From Salipaludibacillus aurantiacus (lineage in GTDB: Bacteria > Bacillota > Bacilli > Bacillales > Salisediminibacteriaceae): a stretch of DNA of 64,000 nucleotides. Where the stretch lies: NCBI RefSeq assembly GCF_900111295.1, contig NZ_FOGT01000019.1, positions 26,393 through 90,392 on the forward strand, in the 5' to 3' direction. This document shows, in pieces, positions 32,797 to 42,164 of the stretch (its first letter is position 1; every line of letters begins with the position of its first letter). Position numbers and translations under genes: made by a program. The notes below the pieces were generated by a model. That model did not search any database. It worked only from the letters and a program-made list of their open reading frames with translations, and had not been told where the DNA came from.

Positions 32797-33975
32797 TCAC
32801 TCTCCTCGATCAAAAACCTTATTTCCACCGATGTAAGTCTGCACAACTTCTAAATCAGAAGTTACTATACTAAAGTCAGCATCTTTTCCTTCCTTAATAC
32901 TGCCCTTCCTGTCCTGGATTCCCAGTTGCCGGGCAGGATTAATGGTTGCCATTTGTACTGCTTCCTCAAACGAACATTCAGTAAAAGCCATCATATTTCT
33001 TATGGCTTCGTTCATTTTTATAATACTTCCAGCCAATGTGCCGTCTTCAAGGACTGCCCGGTCACCTTCCACATGGACCGTCTGCCCTCCTAACGCAAAC
33101 TTCCCTTCCTGTAAGCCTTTGGCTCTCATGGCGTCAGTAATCAGGATGATACGTTCCGGCCCCTTATTCTTATAAGCGAGCTTTACCATAGGAGCCGAGA
33201 TATGAATCCCGTCCACAATCATTTCCGTCACTAATTCCTCATGAAGCAGCGCTCCTCCCGCGACTCCTATATCGCGATGGTGAGCTCCCCTCATTCCGTT
33301 AAAGAGGTGAGTGACATGGCTGACTCCCCGGCCAACAGCTGTCCGCACTTCTTCATAAGACGCGTCTGAATGCCCAATAGACGGAATGACTTTCTGACCC
33401 GTCAATTCCTTTACGAGTTCGCCATTTTTATCTTCTTCCGGAGCCATAGTCACAAGCTTAATGTTTCCTCCCGAAGCCTCCTGGAACCGCCGGAACAGCT
33501 GGATATCTGCCGGACCAATATGCTGAGGGGGCTGTGCTCCTGCACGTTTTTTGGATATAAACGGCCCTTCGAGGTGTACTCCCAGTACTTCAGCCCCTGA
33601 ATTCGGGTTCTGTTCCTCTATTACTGTGCGCACGGACTCCAGCGCCTTTATTTTTTCTTCGGCCGATTGGGTGATGGTCGTTGCCAGGAAAGCTGTTGTT
33701 CCTTCTTCGGGAAGAGCCTTTTTCATAGTATAAACCGCTCCCGGTGTCCCATCCATAATATCTGCGCCGTCTGCTCCGTGGATATGAATGTCAATAAACC
33801 CGGGCACAATCCTGACTGGTTCAGAAAATACCACTTTTTCATCAATCTGCTCCGTTATATTGCCGTCACTTTCTTTCACAGAGATGACTTTTCCGTTTTC
33901 TATTTCTATAACGGGGTTATCTATCGTTGTACTTTCGCCGTATAGTCTGGCGTTTTGAAAATAATATCGTTTCAT
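32797..33975 (-). CDS. nagA: N-acetylglucosamine-6-phosphate deacetylase
   Basis: Removes acetate from GlcNAc 6-phosphate, giving the NagB substrate. 392 aa amidohydrolase. Metal and catalytic segments: PGFIDIHIHGADGADIMDG, VLGVHLEGPFISKKRAGAQP, IPSIGHSDASYEEVRTAV, HVTHLFNGMRGAHHRD and RIILITDAMRAKGL (catalytic Asp). ATG 33975 follows AAGGGGGAGAATT. nagB starts 5 bp after its stop. The SIS gene 34 bp upstream faces the same way and probably belongs to the same unit. Confidence 0.96.
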   Translation of the reverse strand: MKRYYFQNARLYGESTTIDNPVIEIENGKVISVKESDGNITEQIDEKVVFSEPVRIVPGFIDIHIHGADGADIMDGTPGAVYTMKKALPEEGTTAFLATTITQSAEEKIKALESVRTVIEEQNPNSGAEVLGVHLEGPFISKKRAGAQPPQHIGPADIQLFRRFQEASGGNIKLVTMAPEEDKNGELVKELTGQKVIPSIGHSDASYEEVRTAVGRGVSHVTHLFNGMRGAHHRDIGVAGGALLHEELVTEMIVDGIHISAPMVKLAYKNKGPERIILITDAMRAKGLQEGKFALGGQTVHVEGDRAVLEDGTLAGSIIKMNEAIRNMMAFTECSFEEAVQMATINPARQLGIQDRKGSIKEGKDADFSIVTSDLEVVQTYIGGNKVFDRGE

Positions 33976-34009
33976 AATTCTCCCCCTTCATTTGCAATAC
34001 CTTCCCGTT

Positions 34010-34741
34010 TTAAAGCATTGGTATTCTGTCCTTATATTGTTTTATCAGTTTATCATTATGCTCATCGGCTCCATCAAGGTTTCCGCTTAAAAATACGGGC
34101 GCCTTTACGCCTCTTTCACCGAGGATACCGATGGTTTCTGCAATGATGCTGTTTATAATACACGCGCCTGTAACAGTTGAAGTCGGCGCAAATGGCACAT
34201 CAACTCCGGGATGGCTGAGAACCGCATCACCTTTGACACTCAGGTTGTCAATTGTTATATCTGCCACTTCATATAATCTCTTTCCAGACTGGTGTCTGGA
34301 CTCCTGGCTTGATGAATAGGCAATAGATGTTAATGCCGCTACACACGCCCCATGTTTTTTAGCATAAATCGCCGTCTCAACCGGCACCGCATTTCTGCCT
34401 GATGTAGAAGAAACGATTACCAGATCCTGCTTTTCAATCTCCAGTTTTTTCACAAACTCTGCCGCATAGTCATTGGACCTTTCAAACATAGAAGAGCGCA
34501 CTGCACCCCTGTGAAGCATAATGTCCTCTTCTAGAATCGGCTTTACCGGCACGAGTCCGCCTGCCCTGTAAAACACTTCCTCCCCGAATATATGGGAGTG
34601 CCCCGCCCCGAAAAGCTGAATAATGCCATTATTCTCTATAGAATTTGCAGCTTTTACAGCCACTTCTTTTAAAAGGTGGCGCTGCTCATTTTTAATTTGG
34701 TCAAGCAACTCCTGCACTTTTGAGAAATAGTCATCAATCAT
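34010..34741 (-). CDS. SIS-domain (UPF0309-type) putative phosphosugar protein
   Basis: 243 aa with one SIS fold: NNGIIQLFGAGHSHIFGEEV, FYRAGGLVPVKPILEEDIML, LVIVSSTSGRNAVPVETAIY and HPGVDVPFAPTSTVTGACII. SIS domains bind phosphosugars as isomerases or regulators. Being directly upstream of nagA-nagB, it probably handles an amino-sugar phosphate such as GlcNAc or MurNAc 6-phosphate; the exact reaction is not known to me. ATG 34741 follows GAGGGGGGACAGGA. Confidence 0.82.
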   Translation of the reverse strand: MIDDYFSKVQELLDQIKNEQRHLLKEVAVKAANSIENNGIIQLFGAGHSHIFGEEVFYRAGGLVPVKPILEEDIMLHRGAVRSSMFERSNDYAAEFVKKLEIEKQDLVIVSSTSGRNAVPVETAIYAKKHGACVAALTSIAYSSSQESRHQSGKRLYEVADITIDNLSVKGDAVLSHPGVDVPFAPTSTVTGACIINSIIAETIGILGERGVKAPVFLSGNLDGADEHNDKLIKQYKDRIPML

Positions 34742-34818
34742 TCCTGTCCCCCCTCACCATTTTCTGATTAAAATTATACTACAGTTATGTTTAGTTGTCT
34801 ATACCAGTTATGTGTTAT

Positions 34819-34850
34819 AAAAGCCCCCTATACAGTCATAAGGAGGCTTT
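34819..34850 (-). terminator. Terminator after the Cof-type phosphatase gene
   Basis: On the minus strand AAAGCCTCCT pairs with AGGGGGCTTT (G-U pair) and T follows. It separates the phosphatase gene from SIS-nagA-nagB. Confidence 0.7.
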
Positions 34851-34855
34851 ATAAT

Positions 34856-35644
34856 TCAAGCAATAATAGATTTAATGAGGTGCTTTTCTATGAAATCAGC
34901 CATGCCGTCCTCTTCCTGCTTGAGTGTGACGAAGTCTGCTGCTTTCTTAACCTCTTTGGAAGCATTCCCCATCGCTATTCCCGTACCCGCTGCTTTCAGC
35001 ATTTGTATATCGTTTGGTCCGCGGCCAATGGCAGCGGCCTCTTCTTTTCTTATATTATACTTATTTAACAGGTATTCAATGGCAGACCACTTTGATACTC
35101 CCTTTTGCACAATCTCAAACCCGTCTCTCCAGCGAGTGACTTCTCCGCTTTTTTCAAAATAATGGGCAAAAGGTGCACCTGAAAACCCGCTTATTACACT
35201 GTACTTCATCACATTTACAGGTTTGGCATATTTTAAGTCTCCAACATATACTGGATTTTTACGGCTTTCTTCAACCCATCTTTCAACTGTAGAGTCCATC
35301 TTCTTGCAGTACATCCCTTCAGGTGTATGCATAATAACATTGAACGGTTCTTCAGAAGTAAGGTTATATAAGAGATGCTGATCTACATTGACTGAACGGA
35401 CCAAAAGGGGATCAAGCGAAAACCAGTCATACACCGCCGCTCCATTTAAACAAATCATCGGTGTTTTTAATCCTAATTCCTGGTGATATGGAAAGGTAAT
35501 ATCCATTTGTCTCCCTGTTGCAAGAAAAACTTCAATGTCCTGTTGTAATAATAATTGAACAGCTTCATAATTTCTTTTCGAGATTTTGTTATCTCTATTA
35601 AGCAGAGTACCGTCCATATCAATAAAAACTGCCCTGATATTCAT
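34856..35644 (-). CDS. HAD-superfamily Cof-type sugar phosphatase (first)
   Basis: 262 aa HAD IIB phosphatase. Motif I is IDMDGTLLNRDNKISKRN (nucleophile Asp), motif II VFLATGRQ, then the Cof cap. A Lys-like motif III region reads KGVSKWSAIEYLLNKYNIRK, and motif IV reads AAAIGRGPNDIQMLKAAGTG, in which an Arg replaces the more usual Asp of GDxxND. ATG 35644 is 7 nt after GGAGG; the in-frame ATG at 35650 is only 2 nt away. Substrates are probably small sugar or cofactor phosphates. The odd GRGPND is worth noting. Confidence 0.87.
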   Translation of the reverse strand: MNIRAVFIDMDGTLLNRDNKISKRNYEAVQLLLQQDIEVFLATGRQMDITFPYHQELGLKTPMICLNGAAVYDWFSLDPLLVRSVNVDQHLLYNLTSEEPFNVIMHTPEGMYCKKMDSTVERWVEESRKNPVYVGDLKYAKPVNVMKYSVISGFSGAPFAHYFEKSGEVTRWRDGFEIVQKGVSKWSAIEYLLNKYNIRKEEAAAIGRGPNDIQMLKAAGTGIAMGNASKEVKKAADFVTLKQEEDGMADFIEKHLIKSIIA

Positions 35645-35940
35645 TCCCATTCCTCCTAATATAACTAATTGTATTATTATTGTAGCCTCTCTCTATTAAC
35701 CTTGTTTTGACAATTTGTTTCGTTTTTGTTGAGTTCGTTAAGGGGATGTAAAGATCAGGAAATGATATAGAGACGCCGGTAACTTCAATAAAATTTGAAG
35801 AACTGAAAGCAGGGTCTGCAGTGTGATCAGCGACCTCTTCTGAAAATCCATTATGGTGAAGCTCCGATAAGTCAAATTAGTTCGTGAAGACAAGCGCCAG
35901 TAAGGGTCCGTCTGCGTGATGAAACCCTCAGAAACCATTT
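35645..35940. other. Gene-free stretch between two phosphatase genes
   Basis: About 300 bp. A 66-codon minus-strand frame (35738-35938) has no ribosome binding site, no recognisable protein and begins directly behind a terminator. I treat it as non-coding. No structured RNA recognised. Confidence 0.5.
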
Positions 35941-35971
35941 AAAAAAGAACCCACGTAAAAGTGGATTCTTT
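35941..35971 (-). terminator. Terminator of the phnD-C-E-E-HAD unit
   Basis: On the minus strand GAATCCAC pairs with GTGGGTTC, followed by six T. Confidence 0.88.
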
Positions 35972-35978
35972 CCTGCCC

Positions 35979-36779
35979 TCAGATAACTATTTTCTTTAAA
36001 CACGAAGATAAATAATTTGCCACTCCCGAGTCACCGCATGAGGCGGTTGTTCTGTCAGCGGCGTTTTTTACTTTCTCAGGCGCATTCTCCACTGCTACAC
36101 CTGTTCCGGCCACTTCGAGTAATTCGAGATCATTATAGTAGTTTCCGAAAGTGACGATATCTTCGAGTTTAATATCCAGCATTTTACTCAGCTTTTTCAA
36201 ACCTTCTCCTTTATTTACTGCTTTTCTATGAATGTCAATTCCCTGCTCTCCTCCGGCAACTATATACCACCCGGGAAATTGCTGTTCCAGGTTCGACCAT
36301 ACCGAAGGAACATCAGATTCAGGCATAGCGAGGGCCATTTTTACGATTGGCTGATTAACTTCTGCGAGATTGCTGTGTATGGAAAGGTCGAAAACTTCCG
36401 GAAAGTATTTTTCGTATATCGGGACGAATTGTTTTTCTATAAGAATCTTTTCTTTAGTAAGAATATGAAAATAGATGTCTCTTTTTTTGCAAAACTTCAT
36501 AGCTTCAGAGAGTTCCTCAGAATCAAACGTTTGATAATGTAAATACGTTTTTTTTACAGGATCATAAATTGAGGCCCCGTTATGGGTAATTATGGGCTGA
36601 ATAATGTCCAGTTCTTCAATGATCCATTGACAGGTTCTTGGGTCACGACCTGTAGCAAGCGTTAGATCCATTCCCTGCTGTCTAATTTGATTCACCATCT
36701 GTTTTGTTTCCTGTGAGATACGTCCTTCGGTATTAAGTAATGTGCCGTCCACATCCGTTACAAATAACTTAACTGCCAC
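35979..36779 (-). CDS. HAD-superfamily Cof-type phosphatase (second)
   Basis: 266 aa. Motif I is VTDVDGTLLNTEGRISQ, motif II LTLATGRD, then NKGEGLKKLSKMLDIKLEDI with the catalytic Lys, and motif IV FGNYYNDLELLEVAGTG, where the usual GD is GN. It is only 15 bp below phnE, so it is the last gene of the transporter unit and may dephosphorylate imported or derived organophosphates. GTG start at 36779, 7 nt after AAGGAG. Confidence 0.87.
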   Translation of the reverse strand: MAVKLFVTDVDGTLLNTEGRISQETKQMVNQIRQQGMDLTLATGRDPRTCQWIIEELDIIQPIITHNGASIYDPVKKTYLHYQTFDSEELSEAMKFCKKRDIYFHILTKEKILIEKQFVPIYEKYFPEVFDLSIHSNLAEVNQPIVKMALAMPESDVPSVWSNLEQQFPGWYIVAGGEQGIDIHRKAVNKGEGLKKLSKMLDIKLEDIVTFGNYYNDLELLEVAGTGVAVENAPEKVKNAADRTTASCGDSGVANYLSSCLKKIVI

Positions 36780-36794
36780 AAAATCGCTCCTTTA

Positions 36795-37595
36795 CTATTC
36801 CATCGCTTTTAAGGTTGCCATATCGGCTCTGTCTTTAAGAAACCTGGTTACAAGTTCAGCGAGAAGAATCATTCCGAAAATTACAAGAGTAATTCCTAAG
36901 ACTTCATCGTATGCCATGACCCGGGAGGCTCTGACCAGTTCCCAGCCAATTCCGCCTGCCCCTACCACTCCGAGCACCGCAGCATATCTGATATTAATAT
37001 CAAACCGGAAAATCGACCAAGAAATAAAGATACTCATGATACTTGGAATAATCCCCTGCATGACAACTTGAAATTGTGAGGCCCCTGTTGCTTTTAAAGC
37101 ATCTATGATCCCTGTGTCTATTTCTTCAATTGCTTCGGCGTACACTTTCATGAGCATTCCTATACTATTGACTGCTAAGGCGAGAATTCCTGGTGTCGGC
37201 CCTAATCCAATCGCAACAATAAACAGTAATGCCCATATTAAAGCGGGGACTGCCCTGACAAACGCTGCAAAGGCTTTAACAGCATAACTTATGCTGATAT
37301 GAGGAGATACATTTTTTGCCGCAAACATGGCAAGGACGATCGAAAAAACAACGCCCCATAACGTCCCCATAACGGCGACTTGAAGAGACTCAACTGCTGC
37401 TCCGGCAACATCAATAGGTTCAGAAATGGCAGGCGGCACCATCCCTTTCAGCAGATTTTCCACACGTGAAAATGCCTGGAAAATCCTTTCATCCAGAATC
37501 CCTACTTGCAGGAGACTGAAAATAAAAAATATGATAAACAAGCCAAGATAGATTTGTTGTGTCATTTTATTTTTCTTATCAATATAAGGCCTCAT
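36795..37595 (-). CDS. phnE: Phosphonate/phosphite-type ABC transporter permease PhnE (distal)
   Basis: 266 aa, about six helices. The permease coupling loop reads EAIEEIDTGIIDALKATGAS, then QFQVVMQGIIPSIM; FVRAVPALIWALLFIVAIGL and AVLGVVGAGGIGWELV are PhnE signatures. It overlaps the preceding phnE by 4 bp (ATGA). Two permeases suggest a heterodimeric channel. Confidence 0.93.
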   Translation of the reverse strand: MRPYIDKKNKMTQQIYLGLFIIFFIFSLLQVGILDERIFQAFSRVENLLKGMVPPAISEPIDVAGAAVESLQVAVMGTLWGVVFSIVLAMFAAKNVSPHISISYAVKAFAAFVRAVPALIWALLFIVAIGLGPTPGILALAVNSIGMLMKVYAEAIEEIDTGIIDALKATGASQFQVVMQGIIPSIMSIFISWSIFRFDINIRYAAVLGVVGAGGIGWELVRASRVMAYDEVLGITLVIFGMILLAELVTRFLKDRADMATLKAME

Positions 37596-38437
37596 AGCAA
37601 ACGCTCCCTTATTTTAGCTGTGGTATACTCCACAATAAGAATTAGAGCAAATATCATTAAAATTCCGACACTTGCCTGCTGGTATTGAAATAAATTTATG
37701 TTTCCCTGCAGCGTATAACCAATCCCGCCAGCTCCAATCAGGCCGAGTACGGCTGCTTCACGGATATTTAAATCCATTTTATACAAAGACCACGCCACAA
37801 AACCTGTTTTAAACTGGGGCCAGACTCCCTGCCCCATTGTCTGGAACCAGGAGGCTCCAGTGGCTTTCACCGCATCTACTTGCCCCTGGTCTATTTCTTC
37901 CAGAACATCTGCAAATGCTTTCCCTAAAATCCCGATCCCGGAGAGCCCTAACGCTAACGTTCCTGCCAACGGCCCTAGACCAAAAGCCACCACAAGTGTG
38001 ATCCCCCATATTAAAGCAGGGATTGCCCTCAGGAAGGCGATAATAGCACGACTTGTAAAAGCTATTGCAGGATGAAAAGACGTATTTTTGGCTGCCATAA
38101 AGCCAAAAAAGATAGAAAATATCACCGAAATGACCATTCCAACTAAACTCATATAGACCGTTTGAAGGGCGGGCTGCAAGTATCTGCCAAAAGCCGAAAA
38201 ATCTGGGGGCAGCAAATCCGTAAATATAAATGCGGCCATATTTGCAGTCCCTGTATATATAAATGCAATGCTGAAATTTGTTCCAGTCCATGCCCATGTC
38301 ACGAGTGCAGCGATGATGGCCCATAATACCAGCCTGTTTTTTAAAATCACCTTTTTCCTGCGCTGAAGGTCTTTATACATATCAGGTACTTTATTCTCTT
38401 CCACAGGAGTATCAATTTGTTTTGCCAGCGAACTCAT
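37592..38437 (-). CDS. phnE: Phosphonate/phosphite-type ABC transporter permease PhnE (proximal)
   Basis: 281 aa. The N-terminal cytoplasmic stretch is longer than in the paralog. Helices and motifs: FLRAIPALIWGITLVVAFGL, DVLEEIDQGQVDAVKATGAS, WFQTMGQGVWPQFK, AAVLGLIGAGGIGYTLQ. ATG 38437 follows AGGAGGGATCAC, 12 bp after phnC. Works with the distal PhnE, PhnC ATPase and PhnD. Confidence 0.94.
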   Translation of the reverse strand: MSSLAKQIDTPVEENKVPDMYKDLQRRKKVILKNRLVLWAIIAALVTWAWTGTNFSIAFIYTGTANMAAFIFTDLLPPDFSAFGRYLQPALQTVYMSLVGMVISVIFSIFFGFMAAKNTSFHPAIAFTSRAIIAFLRAIPALIWGITLVVAFGLGPLAGTLALGLSGIGILGKAFADVLEEIDQGQVDAVKATGASWFQTMGQGVWPQFKTGFVAWSLYKMDLNIREAAVLGLIGAGGIGYTLQGNINLFQYQQASVGILMIFALILIVEYTTAKIRERLL

Positions 38438-38449
38438 GTGATCCCTCCT

Positions 38450-39199
38450 TTATTTCGAATAATAAAGATGATTTGTAATACCTTCAGTAAGTTCTTTAGG
38501 AGATCCGTCGAACACGACTTCCCCTGCTTTAATTCCAATAATCCTGTGAGCAAATTTCTTCGCAAAATCAACCTGATGCAGATTGACGATGGAGGTCAGC
38601 CCGTCTTCCTGGCACACATTTTTTAAGTAGGTCATCACATTTTCTGATGAAGAAGGATCAAGGCTGGCAATTGGCTCATCTGCCAAGAGAAGAGATGGCG
38701 TCTGAGCAATAGCCCGGGCAATTCCTACCCTTTGCTGCTGGCCTCCTGAAAGTTCATCTGCTCTCTTAAATGCCTGGTCTTCCAGGCCCACCCGTCGCAG
38801 AATTTCCAGTGCCTGTCGAGTATCTTCCTCAGAAAAACGTCCTAATCCCCCTTTTAAAGAAGGCATATAGCCTAGACGTCCGTGAAGAACATTCTGATAA
38901 GTAGGCGACCGTTTAATTAGATTAAAGTGCTGGAATACCATTCCAATTCGCCTGCGGATCTGACGGAGCTGCTTTCCTCTTGCTTTAAGTACATTTTCCC
39001 CTTCAAATACAATCTGTCCGTCTGTCGGTTTATTGAGCATATTTAATGAACGCATAAACGTACTTTTACCTGCTCCACTGGGGCCGATAATTGAAACTAA
39101 TTCCCCTTTTTTTATTGTTAAGGTCACATTTTTTAAAGCCTGGGTGCCGTCCGGGAACACCATGCTTAAATCTTTCGTTTCCAAAACCACTTCTGACAT
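38450..39199 (-). CDS. phnC: Phosphonate/phosphite-type ABC transporter ATPase PhnC
   Basis: 249 aa. Walker A GPSGAGKST near 40-48, Q-loop VFQHFNLI, signature ELSGGQQQRVGIARAI, Walker B SLLLADEPIASLDP, and the switch His in IVNLHQVDFA, a form typical of PhnC. ATG 39199 follows AGGAGATGGGAC. The phnD gene lies 94 bp upstream. Confidence 0.96.
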   Translation of the reverse strand: MSEVVLETKDLSMVFPDGTQALKNVTLTIKKGELVSIIGPSGAGKSTFMRSLNMLNKPTDGQIVFEGENVLKARGKQLRQIRRRIGMVFQHFNLIKRSPTYQNVLHGRLGYMPSLKGGLGRFSEEDTRQALEILRRVGLEDQAFKRADELSGGQQQRVGIARAIAQTPSLLLADEPIASLDPSSSENVMTYLKNVCQEDGLTSIVNLHQVDFAKKFAHRIIGIKAGEVVFDGSPKELTEGITNHLYYSK

Positions 39200-39293
39200 G
39201 TCCCATCTCCTCTTTCCTCTTGTATTAATAGCGACAGGAAGGGGAGAGATACACTTAGTATCTCTCCTGCCCCTATGATTCCTTTTTAAATGC

Positions 39294-40307
39294 TTATTCC
39301 AGCAGCTCTTCCGGGCTCATTCCAAGAGCGTCTGCTGTTTCCTGAACAACGTTATAGGTGTCATGGTCAATCTCGAAATAACCCCCGAGATAGCCGTTAA
39401 CTTCAAGAAATTCGGCGCCTTTTTCGTCCTGGTCCATTTCTAAAAACGCCTGGGTAACTGTTTCTTTAAACGAATCCGGAAGATCTCCCTGGATCACATA
39501 CGGACCTCCAGGAATCGGTTCAGACTCATGAAATACTTTCAACTGATCAAAATTCTCGTGGTCTTCTACCCGGTCGAATACTCTTTCAATACATGTACTG
39601 CAAACCCCAGCAGTGTGTACGTCACCATTTAATACTGAATACAAGGACGCTTCATGGCTTCCTGAGAAAACAACATCTGAAGGGAATTCGTCTACATTAT
39701 CCAACGTTAAACCAATTTCATTAATCAGCATGGCTTTTGGAAAGAGGTGTCCGGAAGTTGAAGCCGGATCAGCATATGCAAGAGAGTTGCCTTCAATATC
39801 TTTCAGACTGTCAATTCCATGCTCCTCTAAAGTAATCATCTGGGCGTAGTAAAAGATATCATCAAGTGTCCCGCCTTCATCATTAACCGGAATGGCAAAT
39901 GCTTCTCCATTTGCTCTTTGGTTTGCTACCAGATAGGAGAAAGGCCCAAATGTTGACGCATGCAGATGCCCATTAGCCATTGCCTCAATCAAGGCCGTGT
40001 AGTTTGTTGCATTGTAAATTTCCACATCCATCTCTAAATACTCTTCAAGATACTCAACCATAGGATCAAATCGTTTAGCAAGTTCTGCCTGGTCTTCTGT
40101 CGGAAGAAGACCGAAAATAAATGTGTCAGGCCAGTCTTCGCGGCCGTCCGCCTCTCCATTGTCTTCATTTGACGCCTCACTGCTGTTCTCATTCGCAGAA
40201 GCCTCAGCCGCTGCTTCTTCAGCTGAATTATCGGCATTGTTTTCGCCGCAAGCTGTAACCACCACTAATGTTAATGCTGTCATAAGACTGAAAATCCATT
40301 TCGTCAT
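39294..40307 (-). CDS. phnD: Phosphate/phosphite/phosphonate-binding lipoprotein PhnD
   Basis: 337 aa. Signal peptide MTKWIFSLMTALTLVVVTA is followed by lipidated Cys20, then a Glu/Asn/Ser-rich acidic linker (about 22-55). Binding-fold segments: TFIFGLLPTEDQAELAKRFD, NATNYTALIEAMANGHLHAS, FGPFSYLVA, SLAYADPASTSGHLFPKAML and HTAGVCSTCIERVF. Loops with S-T-S-G (phosphonate group contact) are typical of PhnD. No phosphonate-degrading genes are nearby, so the oxoanion is unresolved. ATG 40307 follows GGAGGAGAAGAAAGA. Confidence 0.92.
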   Translation of the reverse strand: MTKWIFSLMTALTLVVVTACGENNADNSAEEAAAEASANENSSEASNEDNGEADGREDWPDTFIFGLLPTEDQAELAKRFDPMVEYLEEYLEMDVEIYNATNYTALIEAMANGHLHASTFGPFSYLVANQRANGEAFAIPVNDEGGTLDDIFYYAQMITLEEHGIDSLKDIEGNSLAYADPASTSGHLFPKAMLINEIGLTLDNVDEFPSDVVFSGSHEASLYSVLNGDVHTAGVCSTCIERVFDRVEDHENFDQLKVFHESEPIPGGPYVIQGDLPDSFKETVTQAFLEMDQDEKGAEFLEVNGYLGGYFEIDHDTYNVVQETADALGMSPEELLE

Positions 40308-40400
40308 TCTTTCTTCTCCTCCCGCTGCTAAAAAAATATTTTTGCTACGTGTTAAATAGTAAAGTAATTTTTTTAAGCTATTTTTGAGAAGACGTATGAC

Positions 40401-40460
40401 TTTTGTGAATATTTTAGGTGTTTTGTAAATTTATAGGTCATCTTGTAAATATGTATGTAC
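40401..40460 (-). promoter_or_regulatory. Three 20 bp direct repeats upstream of phnD
   Basis: Plus-strand units start at 40401, 40421 and 40441. Each begins T(T/C)TTGT(G/A)AAT, so the minus strand shows TTCACA/TTTACA exactly every 20 bp. TT-A-CA words are the PhoP half-site type, but the spacing differs from the usual 11 bp. They lie about 95-155 bp above the phnD start. Probably a regulator-binding array; Pho control is a hypothesis. The rest of the 378 bp gap holds no gene. Confidence 0.55.
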
Positions 40461-40625
40461 AACTGTTCATAAAGTCTTTGATTTAAAGTTGTGCCGTTTT
40501 TATAAAAATAATAGTAAACAAAAGAAATTACGACTATAGAAAAGTATTTAGCTTATGATTGACGCTTACATCGCATTTTCCTTTTTTCAAAAAACCTGTT
40601 AAAATGCCTTTGTTCTCGTCGGACC

Positions 40626-40653
40626 GGGCTTCTTACGGAGAAGCCCTTTTTTT
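40626..40653 (+). terminator. Terminator-like hairpin in the leader of the SulP gene
   Basis: GGGCTTCT pairs with AGAAGCCC, followed by seven T. It stands 33 bp before the SulP start on the coding strand. No plus-strand gene ends upstream, so it may be an attenuator rather than a gene-end terminator. Confidence 0.7.
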
Positions 40654-40685
40654 ATGGGATTATTAAAACAGAAAGAGGTGCAAAC

Positions 40686-42149
40686 GTGATAAACATTGAA
40701 AAAATGAAAAAAGAATGGTTTGGTAACGTTAAGGGGGACACACTGTCAGGAATAGTGGTGGCTCTTGCTCTTATCCCTGAAGCGATCGCTTTTTCAATTA
40801 TTGCAGGGGTGGATCCTATGGTAGGGCTGTATGCGGCATTTTGTATCGCCGTAGTGATAGCTTTTATTGGCGGCAGACCGGGAATGATTTCAGGGGCTAC
40901 TGGTGCAATGGCTCTGCTGATGATCACACTTGTGGCTGATCACGGGCTTGAATACTTACTGGCCGCTACAATCTTAACAGGTATTATTCAGTTGCTATTT
41001 GGTGTATTTAAGCTGGCCAGTTTTATGAAGTTTGTTCCGCGGTCAGTTATGATCGGTTTCGTTAACGCTCTTGCCATTTTAATCTTTACGTCCCAGCTGC
41101 AGCATTTTGTCGGAGAAACGTGGGTCATGTATGCTTTAGTAGCTCTTACGTTAGCTATTATTTACATACTCCCCCGTTTTTCGAAGGCCGTTCCTTCTAC
41201 ACTCGTGGCAATTATTGTTGTGACAGGATTAGCTATTACTATGAATTTCGGGGTGCGCACCGTAGGAGATATGGGAGCTTTAACACAGGCCCTTCCGGTT
41301 TTCGCATTACCTAATATTCCATTAAACTTTGAAACGTTATTAATTATTTTTCCATACTCGCTCGCATTAGCAATTGTAGGCTTGCTTGAATCTTTGCTTA
41401 CAGCGTCTATTGTGGATGATATGACAGATACAGACAGTAACAAAAATAAAGAAAGCCGCGGGCAGGGAATTGCTAACATGGTAACCGGATGTTTCGGCGG
41501 TATGGCTGGCTGTGCGATGATCGGCCAATCCGTTATTAACGTTAAATCCGGCGGTTCAGGCCGCTTGTCTTCCCTGGTAGCAGGTGTTTTTCTGATGTTT
41601 TTAATTATCGTACTTGGCGGAGTTGTCGTTCAAATACCACTCGCTGCTCTGGCGGGTGTCATGATCATGGTTTCAATCGGCACTTTTGACTGGTCTTCTT
41701 TAAGAAACATTCATAAATTTCCGCGAACCGACTCAGCTGTCATGGTAGTGACCGTCGGAACGGTAGTCTATACACACGATTTAGCAAAAGGGGTTCTCGC
41801 CGGGGTAGTCCTCAGCGCCATCTTCTTTGCTTGGAAAGTATCGAAAGTCCGGGTGGAAAACTGGCTGAATGACACAGGGGATGTGAGGACTTACGAAATT
41901 CACGGTCAATTGTTCTTCGCTTCTGTCACTGACTTTCTGGATCAGGTGGATTATGAAGAAAACGTACGTAAAATCATCCTTGATATATCAAACGCTCATT
42001 TATGGGATGATTCCGCTATTGGAGCAATCGATAAAATTGAGCATAAACTTCAGCAGCGTGGAGTAAAATTTGAGATTAAAGGTATGAATCAGGAAAGCAG
42101 TGAACTAATGAATCGTATCGGCGGCTTGAGCAGAGCCTCCGGACATTAG
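40686..42149 (+). CDS. SulP-family anion transporter with C-terminal STAS domain
   Basis: 487 aa. About 12-14 helices with the SulP signature region ([52 protein letters not shown]) and an internal [20 protein letters not shown] segment. The C-terminal STAS domain (about 395-487) reads [20 protein letters not shown], then [20 protein letters not shown]. Substrates in the family are sulfate, bicarbonate or other anions, and the helix signature fits the BicA-like bicarbonate or sulfate branch. GTG start at 40686 after AGAGGTG. A UspA gene follows 15 bp later, a frequent pairing. Confidence 0.9.
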   Translation: MINIEKMKKEWFGNVKGDTLSGIVVALALIPEAIAFSIIAGVDPMVGLYAAFCIAVVIAFIGGRPGMISGATGAMALLMITLVADHGLEYLLAATILTGIIQLLFGVFKLASFMKFVPRSVMIGFVNALAILIFTSQLQHFVGETWVMYALVALTLAIIYILPRFSKAVPSTLVAIIVVTGLAITMNFGVRTVGDMGALTQALPVFALPNIPLNFETLLIIFPYSLALAIVGLLESLLTASIVDDMTDTDSNKNKESRGQGIANMVTGCFGGMAGCAMIGQSVINVKSGGSGRLSSLVAGVFLMFLIIVLGGVVVQIPLAALAGVMIMVSIGTFDWSSLRNIHKFPRTDSAVMVVTVGTVVYTHDLAKGVLAGVVLSAIFFAWKVSKVRVENWLNDTGDVRTYEIHGQLFFASVTDFLDQVDYEENVRKIILDISNAHLWDDSAIGAIDKIEHKLQQRGVKFEIKGMNQESSELMNRIGGLSRASGH

Positions 42150-42164
42150 AATTGGGGGAACTCC

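Noticed and set aside
35738..35938. 66-codon minus-strand frame between the two HAD genes
   Set aside because: No ribosome site, no recognisable protein, and directly behind an intrinsic terminator.
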